Shown here: in pieces, positions 22,114 to 33,879 of the stretch | How positions within the stretch are numbered: the stretch's first letter is position 1 | How the letters are laid out: each line of letters begins with the position of its first letter | Notes under the pieces: generated by a model | Databases searched by the model: none | Told to the model about the DNA's origin: nothing | The model's input: only the letters and a program-made list of their open reading frames with translations | Translations under genes and position numbers: made by a program | DNA from: Pisolithus tinctorius | Taxonomy: Eukaryota > Basidiomycota > Agaricomycetes > Boletales > Pisolithaceae | Direction: 5' to 3' | NCBI GenBank assembly: GCA_024663395.1 | Contig: JANFAH010000177.1 | Span: 1 to 39,390 of the forward strand | Length of the DNA stretch: 39,390 nucleotides

Positions 22114-25100
22114 ATGCGTCCGTGTGTGGTTTTTCATTGCCTGTGCTGGCAGTGCTATGATCACACCACTGTTCATCCTGTCACTGGGCACTCGGTGAGG
22201 GGACGCCACCTCGGGAGAAAGGAATATGCAGCACATCGTGCTGCGCAGAATGCAAGAGCTACAGCTGGTGCGACTGGTTCTCCAGTTTTTTCCTTCTGCA
22301 GTCCCTAACACGGTATTCCCTGAAGGCTCTTCGTGTTTTGGCACACATCGCGATCATCCTGATATGCCATCTCTGGCTGGGCCACTGTGTATGCCTTTGG
22401 TTCTGCAAGATGAAGCTTCTGCTGTGACCGAGGAACAGCCCCATGAACCACCCGATGGAGATGTTCTCCAGTATTTGCAATACCTGTCCGATCGAATGGC
22501 AGCACAAAAACGACGCTATGTGCAGAAGCGTACTCTGTATCCTTCTGTTTTCTGCGCCCCATCATCCCCTTCATCTACTGTCTCGGAGAGCGTGGACGAC
22601 GCCATTGATGGTCCTTTGTCCCTAACCCATGATATGAAAGGAGACCCTGACGTCCTCGAATACGAGGAATTGTTGTGCAGTGCATTAACTGTGGCACAAA
22701 ATGTGTCTTCGCATCCTAACGTGTATGTACGCTTGAAAGCCAGGGTCCTAGAGAGTGCAGCCAAAAACGAGATACGTTCCCTTCATGAGTCGAATCACAA
22801 AGAATGGATGCAACAGTATACCTGTCATGGCGCCCACAATGCCTCTGCAGACATCCAGACAGGTTGGTTTTCAGCTCTAAAATGCGATAAGCTATTCATC
22901 TTGCCATATCCAGAACGTTACCTCACACTACTCCAATTTTTTGATCCCATCTCTCTCCTCGTGCACATAATTGCTGCGGTTCTCCACCTCCTGTGTGGTG
23001 TTTCAATGGATCACTGCACGTTCATACTGTCTGGCCTGCGATTGTTGCTCAAACTATCACTTCCAATGCAGTCGGTGCCCTCTGGACAGCCATCCTCCGA
23101 ACAGGCTTCCAATATTGTGGATAGCGTTCCCCGGGATATAAGATCAGTTGTAGATGCTCTCTCTCTCTCCCCTGTCACAGAGGAGTTTGTTTGTTGTCCC
23201 AAGTGCTTCAGCTGCTACCCGCTAGAGTCCTTCCCTGAACGCTGCACCAATCAGGACACCCCATCTAGTGTAGTATGTCAGCAGCTACTGCGAAAGCAAC
23301 TGACCAGAGGGGGGCAGATAGATGACCCCCATGGGTACCCTCCAACACGGCTCTATGTTTATCATAACTTTAAGGAGTGGCTTGGCCGCCTTCATTCATG
23401 ACCGGAGATTGAAAAGTACTTGGAGAAGAACCCAATAGTATTAGGCGGACAGGAGACGTCTGGCGTCTATCGGGATATATGGGACGCACCTGCTCTGCAA
23501 AAATTCCTGGGCCCAGATGGACAGCGATTTATCTCACCTGACTGTAGTGAAGGCCAATACATCTTTAGCCTCAATATGGATGGCTTCAACCCTTTCCAAA
23601 GGAAACAAGCTGGGAAGAAAGCTTCTTGCGGTGCGATTTATATGATATGCCTTAACCTTCCTCCAGAGATCCGCTACAAAGCTGAGAATATGTTCCTTGC
23701 CAGGATCATTCCAGGACCATATGAACCTTCCCTCCACCAAATCAACCACCTTCTTTGACCGCTGGTAGATGATCTTCTTACTGCCTGGCACCATGGGATC
23801 CGATTCTCCAGAACAACCTTTCATCCCACAGGCCGCACAGTTCGATGTGCACTTGTGCCACTGGTTTGTGATCTCCCTGCTGCTCATCAGATGGCTGGAT
23901 ATGCCTCCTACACATCCACTAATTGCTGCTCCTACTGCCGCATGAGGCTGCAAGACATAGAGAATTTCGATGAGTCGATGTGGCCATGCATGACCCGAGA
24001 AGAACACTTATCTATTGCACGACAATGGAGGGATGCACCTTCCGAAACTGCACGTTGCATGCTCTACGAGGAGTATGGCATACGATGGTCAGAACTCCTC
24101 CGACTGCCATACTGGGATCCTCGAAAGTTCGTTGTCCTCGACTCGATGCACACTTTCCTACTTGTCCTCATTCAGAAGCATTGTCGCGAAGTGTGGGGAA
24201 TGGACGACCAGCTTGACGATGGTCTCGGAGCAACGTACAACAAACTCATAATGAACCAGCCTCCGTCGTATGACCAAATCCAAAGTGGTCTTCACATTCT
24301 CCGATCCGGAACGGTCAAGGACCTGCAAAAATTGAGCGAACCTGTGCTTCGCTTCATGTGTCGGGAGCTTCAAATCCGTTTCGGTGGCAAGAAAGGTAGG
24401 CTCATTAAACAACTAATCAGTTTTGTGAGTCCAATTCGTGCGCCCTTTCTTGAATCTTTTTGAATACCATTTCTTTCGCAGAGAAATCAGATGGACTGGG
24501 ACAAAGAAGCGGATATGACCCATGCGGCTTCCGACTCTGGCACACCCGCTGCAACCACCAATGAACCAAATGCTTTATTGTCCGTCGATGGAACTTCCCT
24601 TTTTCCAGATCAGTCTCAGTCGCCTGATGTCGTAGAAAAACCAAATGTTCCGCTAGCACCTAACGACATTCCCTCCGTTCACTATGCGACCCCCATGCGC
24701 ACGCCAGGGGGCCCGACCAATGACGATGACCGTTTAATATGCTGTGCTCTTAATCTACTGGAAGGCGAGAGAGAAAAGGCTTTGAATCTGCTGCACAAAA
24801 CTCCTAGTCGCTCGACTTTAATGCGCCTCAAGAAAGCCATGCTGGTGTTCCTGTGTTCCCTGAAACTTCCCATTCCATCTGTATCTGGGAAGCCACCCAG
24901 CGTGGAAGAGCGAGTCGCTTACTACACTGCACGAGTAAAAGAGGAGCTGGTAAATGACCTTGTATGCTCCTCCCATTCAAATATCTTGTCTGCAAACTCA
25001 TTGACTCATTTCATCGTTGTGACATACAGTGCAAGCAAATAGACGCTGCGAATCCAACTGAATTGGGTAACCGCAAATTGGACACTTTCCGAGGACAGCC

Positions 25101-26790
25101 CAACCATTCACTAGGCTCTATGGATTGCGTTCAACCTCAAATGGAGATCCCACGTGATAATGGACTTGAGGAAGCACTAGCAGTGTTGGAGACCACGACA
25201 GGCACGAAAGCGCTATGTCGACTTTGTAAGGCTTCTCTGGTCGCGCTTTGTGTTGCGAGGCTTGGCAAGAGTGAGAGTGCCTGCGAAACAAGTGATCGTC
25301 CGTCTTACGATGGACTTTCTAAGTTCGAATTGGCCGGGATGTTGGACGATTGGGTATGTCTGTGGCGCCTCATCCTCACGAACTGAGCACTCACAGTATT
25401 TTGTTGTTGGACGGTCTCAGCGAAAAAAGACAGGCATTGTGGACGAGGACGGTCGTTTGGTGGAGACACACGCACCGAAGGCAAGCAAGCGCCAGCAACA
25501 AAGGAAAGCTAAGAAGACGAGAGTACTCGGCCGCACCACCCTGGCCTCCATTTGGGAGGATATGGATGGCTTATCTCTCCCTTCCTGGGTCGCCCCTGTG
25601 TCACGAGGAGTCGGGAGTGCTCGGAATGGAAAACTGTCTGCTGATCAATATCGAACTCTGTTTACGATTAACCTTCCATTCACCCTCGGTCGCCTCTGGG
25701 GGACGAAAGATCCACATTCCGTCGAGTACAAGATGTTTGCCAACTTCATGGACTTAGTCTCAGCAACCAGGTTAGTTATGATGCGTACCATGACGCCTGA
25801 CCGCATATCCAAGTATCAATCCTATATGAAGCGGTACTTGCAGACGCTACTGGATCTCTATCCAGGTCTTTGCCTCTCGCCTACCCACCACATCTGTCTT
25901 CATCTTGCAGAACTCCTTGAGGATTTCGGCCCGGTTCATGCTTGGAGGTGCTTTCCATTTGAAAGGTATAATGGGATGCTTCAGAAGATCCCAACTAATG
26001 GAAAACATGGTAAGCACGCAGTACAGTTTTACTGGATTATAAGGCTAAAACCACATGATAGGCGAAATGGAGCAGACTATGCTGCGCCGTTTCTGCATGG
26101 GTCAACATCTGCAGGCTTTGTTATCTTCCAAGTCCATGCCTCACGAGGCAACAAGTCTGCTTCTCGACTTCGATCATATCTTTCAGACCAATATGCAGGG
26201 AACTTTATTCAATGATATGTTGTCGTTTGACGGATCGTTGGATGAAGTGGAGCAGGGTGCAAATTGCAGCGAGTTGGATCTCAAACCGTTGGATCAGGAT
26301 GACTGCCGCCTCCTCAACGAATGGCTCTTAAGACACGCAAGCGACTACGACGCGACCAAAGGTGTTAGGCCCTATGCCTATCCTCGCCAGTCTATTAGTT
26401 GGTGTGGAGAGTCGTTTTCAGTGGAATCCAAGTCTCCCCCCAACAGCCATGTCATCTTCCAGGTCGATGGTGGGCTCGCAGCCGGAATAATTCGGTGTAT
26501 TTTCTACCATGCAAGAACGACAACTAGTGGGCAGAAGGCAGCGCAGACGTTCTTTATCGTGGCTCGATATGCTGAATTATCAGAAGAGTTCGTACTTGCC
26601 AACGTATATGTGGCCTTCCCAGATGCGGGAATATATTGCGTCTCCACGAGCACTCTTCCTGACGCATTGCTGATAACTAGCATGGATATAGTGTGCCACT
26701 TCGCCTCTGCAAAAATACCCATAAATGAAGGGGGGGGGATATATTGTATGTACAATCCCTGGATAAGGTAGGCATCACATTTGTCACGTT
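22114..26790 (+). mobile_element. Degenerate Tnp2-type (CACTA-like) DNA transposon, transposase pseudogene
   Basis: This is a cut-and-paste transposase of the Tnp2 family common in agaricomycetes. In order it has an N-terminal Cys-rich segment (HCLCWQCYD...PVTGHSVRGRHL); a central catalytic region with MDGFNPF (near 23577), VCDLPAAHQMAGY (near 23866) and VLDSMH (near 24140), which are the probable catalytic acidic positions; three SAP-like modules (24300-25355); and a distal block with GPVHAWRCFPFERYNGM (near 25938), typical of DUF4218-like ends. Introns are at 24425-24481, about 25354-25421 and about 26010-26061. In-frame TGA codons at 23399-23401 and 23756-23758 stand where CGA is expected. 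A G9 run near 26735 shifts the frame before the conserved VQSLDK end. A frame change near 22268-22301 could be a 34-nt intron. CACTACAAG at about 21995 could be the left terminus, but no matching right end was found. Confidence 0.88.
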
Positions 26791-26975
26791 GATCCCGTGA
26801 GCCGATCTCCAGAACTGGTTCTTTCCAGGATTGATATAATTCTGGTCGACGGTTAGCTGTCCCTGCACAAGGTTGCGTAGTTATGATGCATTATTATTAC
26901 GACCAAGAGAATTGGGATGTACTCAGGATGTAATTACTCTAGTTACCTCAATACATTGCAAGCCATACTCAGTAT
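26791..26975. other. Spacer between Tnp2 element and RING gene
   Basis: No gene seen. A transposon right terminus would be expected here or inside the following gene; no CTTGTAGTG-like end was found. Confidence 0.3.
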
Positions 26976-27627
26976 TCACGCATCCCTACTGTTGTGAATG
27001 AACTGTTCCATCCGTGATAAAGCAAGGCATTCATCTGAAGAGAACACCTCTTGCATGTCCTGTGCAATGACATCCATGCCATCCAAGAACCTCTCAAGGG
27101 CGAAGGCAGTTACAGGTGCAGTCATTGCAGGCTTGCGGCACATTGGGCACTTGTTTTGTAACAGTGGGTCTCTACCCGCCCCATATGCGAAGTGACTCTG
27201 CAAACATGAGCAGCAGTATGTATGTCCACAATCACGCAGCCTACATAAGTCATTAACAGCCTTCGTGTTAACATGTAAACTAACTCACACGACCGGTCTA
27301 TGAAGAACTTCGCAGCATATACTGCAGGACATGCTGTTCTCCGCTAAAGTAACCACCTTGTGACTGTTACTGATTTCGAATTTGCATAGAAAAGTAAGTT
27401 CTTACTCTATGTACAAACTCCTGGAAGTGTTTCTTGGCGGTAGCAAGCTCTATGCGCAATGCAGTGTTCGCATCCATCTGGGATCCATACTTTCAGGCTG
27501 CAAACATGCGACGAAAAGCGACGAGACGAACCAATGGTCCAATGATTGAGATATTTTCAACTTCGGGCTCTGATACCGCTGACCAACAGGGAGGGATCAC
27601 GACAAAATCACCATCATCACATTCCAT
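26976..27627 (-). CDS. C3HC4 RING-finger protein (possible E3 ubiquitin ligase)
   Basis: Three exons splice cleanly: 27627 (or 27477)-27406, 27356-27289 and 27240-26976, with 48-49-nt introns. The RING is complete across exons 2 and 3: CSIC, then CGHTYCCSC, then KCPMC, with C-x2-C / C-x-H-x2-C-x2-C / C-x2-C spacing. RING domains bind two zinc ions and recruit E2 enzymes. Before the RING is a helical stretch (LRIELATAKKHFQEFVHR), and after it an acidic helical tail (DVIAQDMQEVF). With the far ATG (27627) a TGA at 27495-27493 interrupts codon 45. With the in-frame ATG at 27477 the product is 134 residues and intact. Which start is used decides whether the gene is functional. It is convergent with the Tnp2 element, about 190 nt away. 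Confidence 0.75.
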
Positions 27628-28342
27628 GTTGATCGAGCCAAGTTAGTTGCCAAGGTGCCACAAAACTGAGTGCTGAAGATGTGAGGATACGAGGGGAGAA
27701 AGACACACAGAGTAGCCACACAAGAAAAATTGGCCTTTAAAACCATTCTAACCATGGTGAATATTCCATGAATAAAGCATACCGGCGATCCCGCATTTCA
27801 CCCAAGGAAAAAAGGTCATAAAGGCTCAAACTGAATGCACAAAAGATACGTACCAATACCAATTACTATGCCAACACAAAGAGCCACAGACATTGAAGGA
27901 ATCCCATGAGGCAGAGCCTGCATGCCGCTTTGTGATAAAGCACATGAAGCAGTCCAATTTGTGTATTGGCAACTATTCCAGTGTCGTCAATAGCAAAGGG
28001 ACTAATAGCGGGGCGCCGCAGCGTGAAACTTGTGTACCGGCAGGAGTAACTTGGCACATAACTCACATTCCTTGCTACCCATGGAATATGTCGCTCGAAG
28101 AACTGGTCACAGCTGGATTGTCATGTAGATTCCATCATCCTGCTGCATGCAAGGTCACCCGTTGTTGGCTTTCTGTGCGGATCGGACACATAGACAAACA
28201 AGTCCCATTTTGGGTGTGTACCGTACATAAACAAACAAAAATCACCGCGACGGATAGAATACTGTGATCGCTAGAACCTTGATGACAGTGTGCTACTTGA
28301 AGCTCAAAGCAGCAGGTGCCCGGGGGCAACGACGCCACCTTG
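27628..28342. other. Spacer end before right inverted-repeat arm
   Basis: A plus ORF (27893-28267, 124 codons) shows no recognised domain and starts from a non-ATG codon. The sequence just before 28343 has no homology to the left flank (4814 onward) beyond a few bases of microhomology at the junction. Confidence 0.4.
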
Positions 28343-28550
28343 TGCTACCCGGTATGTTTCCAATACCTTGTTGGGATTGACAGAGTTGGAGGAGGCCTTG
28401 GAGGTACTGAGATCATTGGTGGTGGGAGCCGATCTGATTGATGAAGTGCCAATGGAGGTTTTCATCAGTGCATTGACGAAGGGAATGGAGAGGCTCCATC
28501 AGGCTGGCGGTGGAGGAACTCGTGTCCTCACCCCTGTGCTAACAACGTAA
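28343..28550 (+). pseudogene. Truncated 3' end of gene B (right-arm copy)
   Basis: The last ~67 codons of the gene at 4606-5745 (RYVSNTLLGLTELEEALEVL... to the stop at 28550), identical in the translated part. Everything upstream is missing because the inverted-repeat boundary cuts the gene here. The preceding sequence is unrelated, so this copy cannot encode the membrane segment. Confidence 0.9.
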
Positions 28551-29561
28551 CTACATTTTCGTGACTTCTGTGCTTTGAACAAAAAATATCCACTCCATGT
28601 ACCATGTCTTACCTTCTAAACTGTTTTTGCAAAATAAAGTTGTTATGTTTTGTTACATGCTCAGACCTCGAATAGCTGCTTGTCGGTCTACAGGTTTACT
28701 GGTGGGAGTTATTGCTCGAAGAACTTACTTAACCCATACTCGGGTCGGTCGTCTGTGCTGCATCGCTCGCTCTATCTGTCGGTTTCGACAATGTTTCAAG
28801 GCAAGAATGGCCTCCTCCGGTCGTTGAGTCTCGAATGTCACTCATGCCACGCTTAGGAAATCCTCTGCTTCACCTACCGGATCCGGTCAAGTTCCTTGTC
28901 AATGTCAATGGTGAACGCGAGTGGGGCAGCTGGATGGAGAAGGGTGGTGTAGGGGTGTTTGAGAGTGCCTGGCTTTATCTTGCACGGTGGGCGCGAATAG
29001 CCTTTTCGTTTGAGAAACTTTGTTCATTGACTAAATTATGTGTTTATTCTCTGCCCAAGACTTAGATAGCAAGTTAGCAGGCATTCCTTTGAGCAAACAC
29101 CCTTGCCATACCCCCGCCACCACGAGACTCAGCATCGAGAACTTCAAGTGCCCGATTTCAGACGAAACGTGTCCACAGCACCGCCGCCGCAACGTCTGCA
29201 CTGTCGACACCAACACACATCGCCCATTATATGCAGACCCGCTCCTCCCTCCTGTTATTTGTCACGACACCTGCCCTTTGCCATGCTTTCCATGCAGCCT
29301 TTGGTTTACCTCATCCAGCTTCGCACGAAGGGTGTAGTGGTCCTGTACGTGAACCTCCGATTATCGCCAGATGATTCTAACTATCCTCGGGATGATGTGC
29401 CAGCCACCATACCGACGACATATTTTGGGGCTAGCTACAGAGGTCGATTACGCTGTTAAGTACTGCACTTTCTTCACAGCCGTTTTCACGACAGTTGGCG
29501 AGTATCTCTCTACTAGGTTAGCCTCAGCTGGTTTTCGCTCTCTTGTTAGTCTGACACGCAT

Positions 29562-32500
29562 TTGTTTGTTGATCAAGATCAACCTGCATTGATGCCTCGA
29601 AAGTTGTCACTGTCCAACATGCAGGGTAGTTCATTGGCCTCCCCTCGTGAGGCACTTTCTTCCCCGCACAATAGAATGGGTACATTTGGTTCTGGTTTCG
29701 ACGGCGTTCTCAATAACGGGGATTCTTGGTCGAGGAGACGTCCTTCTGCGAGTCTCGTTGGAACAGCCGGTACTCCAGCACGGCCGGAGGGCAAAGATGT
29801 GGAGTCGAGGCATTCAAACACCAAAGAAGAGGAGGTTTATGTTCCCTTGGACGTTGATGAAGGTGACCTCACCGGGAACAAACCAACAACTCCCGTCAGC
29901 CAGTCCAGATCGGTCTCGGGCGGTGTCTGCAGATGATAGTCAGCCATCCACATCTATTGGCACTTCTGTTGTCCAGGGTGTTGCTGATATGAACTTGGGA
30001 GAACCAAACAATTTGGATATGAGCCTGCAAATCACAACGGCTACTAGCGCTCCGGTAACTGGATCCTCAGGGTCAAGTGCAAGGTCTGTCTGACCCTTGG
30101 AAAGTGTTCGATGCTCTTACCCTCATCTTGTAGGTCCATTCCGCGCTGATGTTATGCAGAAGTAGTTTGATGAAGGTTACTTTACCCCCGAGTTACTCAT
30201 GAAACGCACATATTTGGACGTCGAATGGATTCCTGTTGCAGCTCTTGAGTGACGCTCTAACGGAGGAAAAGTCTTTCTTTCACAGCCACTCTCAGTTCCT
30301 GGTTCACCGGGATTGACTCTCCGCACGGAGTCACCTCATGGCTACTCTCCCGCCCATGAACATAGCACCTTTGATGGTCATCAACCTGTACCACAACGGG
30401 CAGTACGAAGCACGCCCTTGGATCCGTCATACCTCAGTAATGCCTCTCCTTCAGACTCTCCGTCCTCATCCTTGGGAGCTGCCACATTTGGTGATGGCTC
30501 GCCAGACCCAACAGTATTTGGCAGTAGAGGTGGAGGTAGTGCATACTCCGGTGACAGGGTACCGTTCAGTAACAGGACACCTGGCAGGGCTACTTCGCTT
30601 GATACATTTGGCCATTACAACGAAGGAACACCGTGGTCGGCAGGTCTCAGCCCAATGAACCAGGGCTTCAGCACGAATGAACGACATCCTTTCACCGATG
30701 GCTATAGCAGCATAACCTCGAATATGATAGGTCCCAATATTCCCGTGACCCAAGTCCATGGATTCAACCAGGAGCCGTCCAACGATGCACCGTACAACAA
30801 CATGGGCGGCCTCGGCGGTCACCAACACCCTCCATTTGCAAAACAGGTTATTGAGGCCAATGGAATAACGTTTAGTAATGGCATGATTAATGGTCTCAGC
30901 AAATCGCAGTACAATTCTCCGACTCAGTCCCAGTACTCCCAGCCGTCTGCCTCATTCCCACCCTCTGCACAACATCAGGCTGTGTCACCCTTTGGAGAGG
31001 CGTTGACGCAGCCCTCAGTATCCCCTCACGTATCTCACCTCCCGACCTCTGCCGTACAAGCTAATAGTGGTACATCACCCTGGCCTGACCCATCTCCTGT
31101 CTGCCGTACGAGAACAGTTGACACCTCTGCTACCTCATCACCGGCTGTGATGTCGGCTCAAGCTCAGCAAGGATTTAACTGGGCTCAACCGATTCAGCCT
31201 CCTCAGGCCGTACCTCAACTGAAGGACCCATCTCCTTGGCTGACGGCGTCTTTGGGGGGTACCGATGACAGATGGAAAGAGATCCCTGATGGGCAAGGCG
31301 CAGAGGATGTTTTCGTTGCTGGTTCTCCTATTGATGGAGGAGTCCCTACTCCTCCTGTCCCGCAGACACCGGCGGATGAGCTTCCAGTAGCGTCCGCAGC
31401 TCCAATACCAGCGTCTCAACCGGTCCCCCCCAGTAGCGATCCCCAAGTGACAAGCAAACCTAGCCGTAAGTCAACAGCACATGACGCTCATGCATCAGTT
31501 ACTGTGCCAAAGGGTACACCAGCAAGCTTTGTCAAGGGTCCATCTCCTGTTCCTACAATCTCCCCGCCTGCACCGAAATCTGTGTGGTCCACTGTGGACG
31601 AGGAGAGGAAGGTGAAACCTACTGCGACAATGAGTTTTCGCGAGATTCAGGAGGCAGAGGCGAAGATGACAGAGGCACGTAAGGCTTCTGAGAAGGAGCA
31701 AGAACGCGCCTGCAGTAACATCGCAACTTCTCTCGTTGCTTCCGATTCCGAAGACGCCCAGCCGTTTACTGCATCCTGGGGATTGCTGACATCCCAAGCG
31801 GGAGGAAGAAATACCGCAGCACCGAAGGAGCCCCCGACGCCTGTTACCCCCAGTGCGCCTGTTTGGATGACCACTGCACCAACCGCTACCATAAAGAAGT
31901 CGATGAAGGAGATCCAAGAGGAAGAGGAGAGGATGAAGAAGGTAATAGTGAGAGAGAGCGTGGCGTCCGCCGCTGCCCGCCGGCCTTACGCTGAGACTAC
32001 CTTCAAGGTTGGTGTTAATTCGTCTTGTCAGTTTCTCTGTTGCTGATACAGTACTACACTAGACTGCGCCTAGTGCACAGAATACTGGCAGCGGTGCATG
32101 GTCAACTATTGGGGCAAACAGTAAACCAGCCACGCCTGTGGCTGCTCCCCCGCGACCCGCAGCGACTATGCCTGGCTCAACAGTTGCTGTAGGACCTCCG
32201 GCTACAGTACCTCGACAACATGGTGCCGCTACGCGACCGGGAACGTCGGTGGCTACGCTGGCACCTACTAAACCCGCTGCAACACCACGTGTGGAGGATT
32301 CTCCTGTTACTCCATCGCATGAATTCTTGAAATGGCTGAGTGATTCATTGAAGGGCTTAAATAGCTCCGTCAATTGTGAGTGATGTTGTCGGCATGATTC
32401 TAGCTAACTTGTCTCTGAACCCACTTGCAGTGGAAGAGATCACTTCGATGCTTTTCTCGTTCCCGCTCGACCCGGACCTGTCAACGATCGAGATTATTTC

Positions 32501-32576
32501 TGACCTTATCTATGCCAACAGCACGACGCTTGAAAACGTTAATCAGTGCACAACGATTGTTACAATCACGAATTAA
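29562..32576 (+). pseudogene. GYF-domain protein (Smy2/PERQ-like) pseudogene, right copy
   Basis: The inverted duplicate of 580-3594. An N-terminal exon (29562-29935, LSLSNMQGSSLASPREALSS) is followed by a frame change. The GYF domain is split by a 50-nt intron (30084-30133), with TAG at 30163-30165 replacing the signature Trp and TGA at 30250-30252. The 577-codon body (30313-32046) ends at an intron (about 32008-32061). The C-terminal exons have EFLKWLSDSLKGLN, another intron ending CTTGCAG, then EEITSMLFSFPLDP, and stop by 32576. About eight residues of the body differ from the left copy, seven explained by CpG transitions. No TGG or CGA reversion is present, so neither arm retains a functional GYF domain. 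Confidence 0.85.
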
Positions 32577-32957
32577 AGGACGATCGATGGCTGCTACCAT
32601 CTGAGGTTTTGGCGCAGGATGACGATCCTCCACTCATATCGGGCCGGGCGCTCCGATTGACTCATTTCTGGACCCAGGTCTGCTGATAATTATTTCGGGA
32701 GGACCCGCTGTCACTGTCATGTTAGTCACAAAGCCAACATAGTCTCTTTGTTCTGTGCTCCGCCACTGACGAAGTATCTTGTAGGGGGTTATTGGCGATG
32801 ATTTTGCATCCATCTTTCAACTTCCCATCAGCTCTACATGCAGTCCACTCTCGTGAATAAAATTTTACACTATACTCCGTGGCGTAGGCGCACATTTGAG
32901 CCGTACAAGCTTGCTCAACAAGTCCGAAAGGAGAGAACTTTGCGACGTCTTGAGCTG

Positions 32958-33245
32958 TCAGAGGTTCCCGATGCAATTCTAGCAGGCGATCCAAGTTCTA
33001 TGGACGGGGCAGATACCGAGCCACTTACTTCTGAGGTGCCCGATGCAACCTCAGCAGATGATCCAAGTCCCGTGGATGAGGCGAATACTGAGCCACCTAC
33101 TTCGGAAGTGCCTGGCACAACTCCAGTGGATAATCCAAGTCCCATGGACGAGGCGGATACTGAGCCACCTACTTCAGAGGTGCCCGGCGTAACTCTAGGA
33201 GACAATCCAATCTCTGTGGATGGGGCAGATACCAAGCCATTCACC
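32958..33245 (+). repeat. Four tandem 72-nt coding repeats in gene D
   Basis: Units 32958-33029, 33030-33101, 33102-33173 and 33174-33245, each 24 codons beginning SEVP and ending TEPPT or a variant. The left arm carries the mirror copy from 198 to 1. The length is a whole number of codons, so unit gain or loss keeps the frame. Confidence 0.93.
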
Positions 33246-33879
33246 TCTTCACGACATGATGCCCTTAGCGGCGTTGGTGCACCTGTTGGACTGCACCATG
33301 GACATATCAAGGTATGTAGTGTTTGGCCGCTTCAGGTGTGGCCGTCTTATCTTTGCTGATTCGTTCTGTTATAGGAAACTAGTTCTCGTCTAGGCTCTAC
33401 TGTCGAGCGGCCCAGATTTCCTACCCCGCCACTGCATTCTATGTCCAAGAGGCCCAGGTCTCCTACCCCACCAATTGGACTTAATGGTATGGCAAAACGT
33501 ATGACCAGTTCCCACCCCATGAAGAAGATGAAGACCAGCCATACTGTTTCTGGCACGAGCTCTCATGGACCCATAGCGAAACCCCATACTGTGAAGGGGC
33601 CTAGGTTAAGATTAGAACAGGATTCCATTCGTACTGCACAGGATACTGGAATGGATAATTCCAATTGCACCGAGAGCATGGTACGTCGTTCCAGACGACA
33701 GGCCACCTTGCCAATACATTTATGTATTTTTTTATTCGTATAATAGGATTCTTCGGCCCAACTTCGGGAAGTTGACATGGAGGGGAGCCAAGCCATCCGT
33801 ACCTTCACTTTCAGATTTCCGATGCCCCGAGAGATATTCATGGGTGCAATGGCAACACTACGTTTAGCTGGCCAAGGAC

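Larger units (their letters stand above)
28343..33155. repeat. Right arm of large inverted repeat
   Basis: Reverse complement of 1-4813, register x + y = 33156 throughout. The inner end at 28343 is sharp. The outer end lies beyond 33155 and cannot be placed, because the partner sequence is outside the window. The arm contains the truncated gene B tail, the GYF pseudogene and the first exon of gene D up to its third 24-residue repeat. Confidence 0.97.
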
